Shown here piece by piece: positions 21,773 to 23,595 of a DNA stretch of 23,595 nt. Made by a program: the position numbers and the translations under genes. The notes beneath the pieces are model-generated. The model had not been told where the DNA came from. It saw nothing but the letters and a program-made list of their open reading frames with translations, and searched no databases. Origin of the DNA: Rhabdothermincola sp036846205 (GTDB lineage: Bacteria; Actinomycetota; Acidimicrobiia; Acidimicrobiales; Acidimicrobilacustridaceae). Each line of letters starts with the position of its first letter. Positions within the stretch are counted from its first letter, which is position 1. The stretch lies in NCBI RefSeq assembly GCF_036846205.1, contig NZ_DAIUCK010000047.1, forward strand, positions 1-23,595, in the 5' to 3' direction.

Positions 21773-22948
21773 TCAGCTCGCCAGGCACGCCGCCGCCCGG
21801 CTCGACAGGCCGATGGTGCGCCGGGCCTCACGCAGCACGTGCCGGTCGAGCCCGTTGGTCAGGTAGCAGAACGAGATGCCCGACACCGGGTCGGCCCAGG
21901 CGATCTGGCCACCCGCGCCGTCGTGGCCGAAGGTCTCCGGGGAGAGGCCGTAGCCGAACCCGCGCATCGTCGCCACGGTGCCCTCGCCGGCCACCATCAT
22001 GCCGAGACTGCGGTGCGCGGGAATGGCCCGCAGGGGATCGGGGAGATCGCAGCGCACCCGCCGGGAGGCGTCGACCATCAGGTCGTCGTCCCACAGCCCC
22101 GCCTCGTTGTGCAGCAGCGACTGGTAGTAGAGGGCGATGTCGGCGGCGGTGCTGATGCCCCCACCACCCGGCGCGCCCACCGCCCGGACCGCGGGGTCGT
22201 TGAACTCGAGGAGCGCGTCGGTGGTCACTTCACCCACCAGGGCCCCGAGGTCGATGCCGGGGATGCCGATCGCCGCTTCGATATCCTCGGGGGTGGGGGG
22301 CTCGCCGGAAGCCACCAGCGTGGTGATGTCCGCTTGCCGCTCCGGTGGCTCGCCGAGCCGGAACCGCCGCAGGCCCAGCGGCTCCATGAGCCGGGTGTGC
22401 ACGAACTCCCGGTAGTCGAGCCCACTCACCACCTCGATCACCTCCCCGAGCACCCAGTGCGCGGCGAGCGGGTGGTACTCGAAGCGCGTCCCGGGCTCCC
22501 AGTTCAAGCGCCAGCGTTCGAAACGCTCGAGACGAGCCTGCCGCGACGCGGCCTCGGTGACCCTCATCGGGGCCTGGGGGAACCCGGACGTGTGGAGGAG
22601 CAGTTGCTCGACCGTGACCACGTCCTTGCCGTTGGTCCCGAACCGGGGGACGATCTCGGCCACCTTGGTCCCCACGTCCAGGGCACCTTCGCTCATGAGC
22701 AGCCAGATGGCGCCGGCGATGACGCCCTTGGTGGCCGAGAAGATGACGTAGCGGTTGTCGTTCGTCGCCGAGCCGATGGTCGTGAACAGCGCCAGCCGAC
22801 CTTCGCGGGCCAGCGCGAGCTGACAGCTGGGCAGCAGACCGGCGTCGACCTCCCGGTGGGCCCGCTCCACCAGGGCGTGGAGCGCGGCCGGGTCGAGGCC
22901 GATCCCGGCGGGGTCGGCGAGCTGGTAGCGGTCCGTCGGGTGCGCCAT
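21773..22948 (-). CDS. Beta-lactamase-fold serine hydrolase (class C / EstB-like)
   Basis: A 391-residue protein of the beta-lactamase/esterase family. The nucleophile motif SxxK is S71-A-T-K74 (FSATKGV). The second motif has Y158 (FEYHPL; Y-x-P rather than Y-x-N). The C-terminal KTG equivalent reads HDGAGG. HTSGFP (119-124) is the typical conserved turn. No signal peptide is visible, so it is probably cytosolic, which favours an esterase over a penicillin-binding role. The ATG at 22948 has no ribosome site but sits 6 bases after a TACGTT hexamer on the minus strand, fitting a leaderless mRNA. It diverges from the second WS/DGAT over only 48 bp, so the two may be co-regulated; hydrolysis of lipid esters would make sense but is not shown. 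Confidence 0.9.
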   Translation of the reverse strand: MAHPTDRYQLADPAGIGLDPAALHALVERAHREVDAGLLPSCQLALAREGRLALFTTIGSATNDNRYVIFSATKGVIAGAIWLLMSEGALDVGTKVAEIVPRFGTNGKDVVTVEQLLLHTSGFPQAPMRVTEAASRQARLERFERWRLNWEPGTRFEYHPLAAHWVLGEVIEVVSGLDYREFVHTRLMEPLGLRRFRLGEPPERQADITTLVASGEPPTPEDIEAAIGIPGIDLGALVGEVTTDALLEFNDPAVRAVGAPGGGGISTAADIALYYQSLLHNEAGLWDDDLMVDASRRVRCDLPDPLRAIPAHRSLGMMVAGEGTVATMRGFGYGLSPETFGHDGAGGQIAWADPVSGISFCYLTNGLDRHVLREARRTIGLSSRAAACLAS

Positions 22949-22954
22949 GGGGGC

Positions 22955-22960
22955 AACGTA
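22955..22960 (-). promoter_or_regulatory. -10 hexamer of a leaderless promoter (serine hydrolase)
   Basis: Minus-strand TACGTT followed by six bases and the ATG at 22948. Part of a 48-bp divergent promoter region. Confidence 0.4.
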
Positions 22961-22981
22961 GCGGGCAGGGATGGCCGGCGC

Positions 22982-22987
22982 GATACT
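22982..22987 (+). promoter_or_regulatory. -10 hexamer of second WS/DGAT gene
   Basis: GATACT, followed by nine bases and the ATG at 22997. Transcription would begin about 2-3 bases before the start codon. No Shine-Dalgarno is visible. Confidence 0.35.
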
Positions 22988-22996
22988 CCGCGATGC

Positions 22997-23595
22997 ATGC
23001 AGCGACTGAGCGGGCTCGATGCGGGGTTCCTCTACATGGAGACGCCCACGCTCCACATGCACACGCTCAAGGTCGCCATCCTCGAGCCGCCCGAGGGGAC
23101 CCCCTTGCCGTTCGAGGCCATGCGGGAGGAGATCGGGGCGCGGCTGGGGCTGCTGCCAGGTTTCCGACAACGCGTCCTGGAGGTGCCCTTCGGCTTCCAC
23201 CACCCGGTCTGGGTCGACGATCCGGCCTTCGACCTCAACTACCACGTGCGCCGGGTCGTGCTCCCGCCTCCGGGGAACCGGCGCCAGCTCGACGAGACCA
23301 TCGGGCAACTCGCCGGCGACCCGCTGGAGCGGGATCGCCCGCTGTGGCAGATGTACGTGATCGAAGGCTTGGAGGACGGCCGGCTGGGGGTGCTGGTGAA
23401 GATCCACCATGCCATGGCCGACGGTGCAGCCGCCTCTGCGTTGCTGGCCAACGTGATGTCCTTCGCGGACGGCGCCGACGATGGTGAGGGTGAGGCCATG
23501 CCGGCCGGATCCACGGAGGCCTGGCGGTCCGCACCGCTCCCCGGTGGCGGGCGGTTGCTGATGGATGCCTTCGTCGACCACCTCCGCCAGCTCGC
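22997..23595 (+). CDS. Wax ester synthase / diacylglycerol acyltransferase, partial (cut by window end)
   Basis: The first 199 residues of a second WS/DGAT. It begins MQRLSGLDAGFLYMETPT, nearly the same opening as the copy at 19024-20436, and has the catalytic HHAMADG (137-143). The frame is open to the last base of the window, so about 270 residues are missing. Beyond the opening and motif the two copies differ clearly, so they are paralogs rather than a recent duplication. The start is fixed by the family N-terminus; the ATG at 22993 is out of frame. It probably also makes triacylglycerol or wax esters, perhaps with different acyl or alcohol preference. Confidence 0.93.
   Translation, partial: MQRLSGLDAGFLYMETPTLHMHTLKVAILEPPEGTPLPFEAMREEIGARLGLLPGFRQRVLEVPFGFHHPVWVDDPAFDLNYHVRRVVLPPPGNRRQLDETIGQLAGDPLERDRPLWQMYVIEGLEDGRLGVLVKIHHAMADGAAASALLANVMSFADGADDGEGEAMPAGSTEAWRSAPLPGGGRLLMDAFVDHLRQL

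Overview
This is GC-rich DNA with dense, mostly adjoining genes. Several promoters look leaderless (a -10 hexamer 6-8 bases before an ATG or GTG), and other genes have strong AGGAGG-type ribosome sites. Gene content is actinobacterial lipid and steroid catabolism: P450, FadE, FadD, SCP2/Ltp-type thiolases with DUF35 partners, a KshA-like Rieske oxygenase, and two WS/DGAT acyltransferases. I infer an actinobacterium, perhaps of class Acidimicrobiia; the class is a guess. No rRNA, tRNA, CRISPR array, insertion sequence or phage gene is visible, and no stretch over 300 bases lacks a gene.

Left part (1-12022), catabolic block. A P450 (-) and a metal-type amidohydrolase (+) diverge from a region holding two tandem 16-bp palindromes. 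A small I42/chagasin-like lipoprotein (-) diverges from an acyl-CoA dehydrogenase (+), followed by a small PH-like membrane protein. An acyl-CoA synthetase (-) diverges from a zinc alcohol dehydrogenase (+). Then comes a tightly coupled five-gene operon: two DUF35 proteins, two thiolase-fold proteins lacking the thiolase cysteine, and a short-chain dehydrogenase.

Middle part (12039-16954). A winged-helix regulator (-) diverges from an ECF sigma factor operon. That operon also holds a one-helix membrane protein with a Gly/Pro/Glu-rich repeat tail (possible anti-sigma partner), a TadE-like protein, a TadE-like protein fused to Ig-like domains, and a TadG-like protein. No Tad motor or platform gene is in view.

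Right part (17016-23595). An operon (-) encodes an amidohydrolase-fold protein lacking most metal ligands and a KshA-like Rieske oxygenase. Then follow a WS/DGAT (-), a PI-PLC-like lipoprotein (+), a beta-lactamase-fold serine hydrolase (-) and a second WS/DGAT (+) cut by the window edge.

The strongest non-coding signal is a 14-bp palindrome matching the KstR-type pattern TnnAACnnGTTnnA (one outer base may be G). It occurs in front of four transcription units: acyl-CoA dehydrogenase, acyl-CoA synthetase, the DUF35/thiolase operon, and the amidohydrolase-like/Rieske operon. At all four, the last two bases (TA) are also the first two of a TAnnnT -10 hexamer pointing at the gene. This links the four dispersed units into one inferred sterol-type regulon and suggests repression by covering the -10. 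The regulator itself is not in the window.
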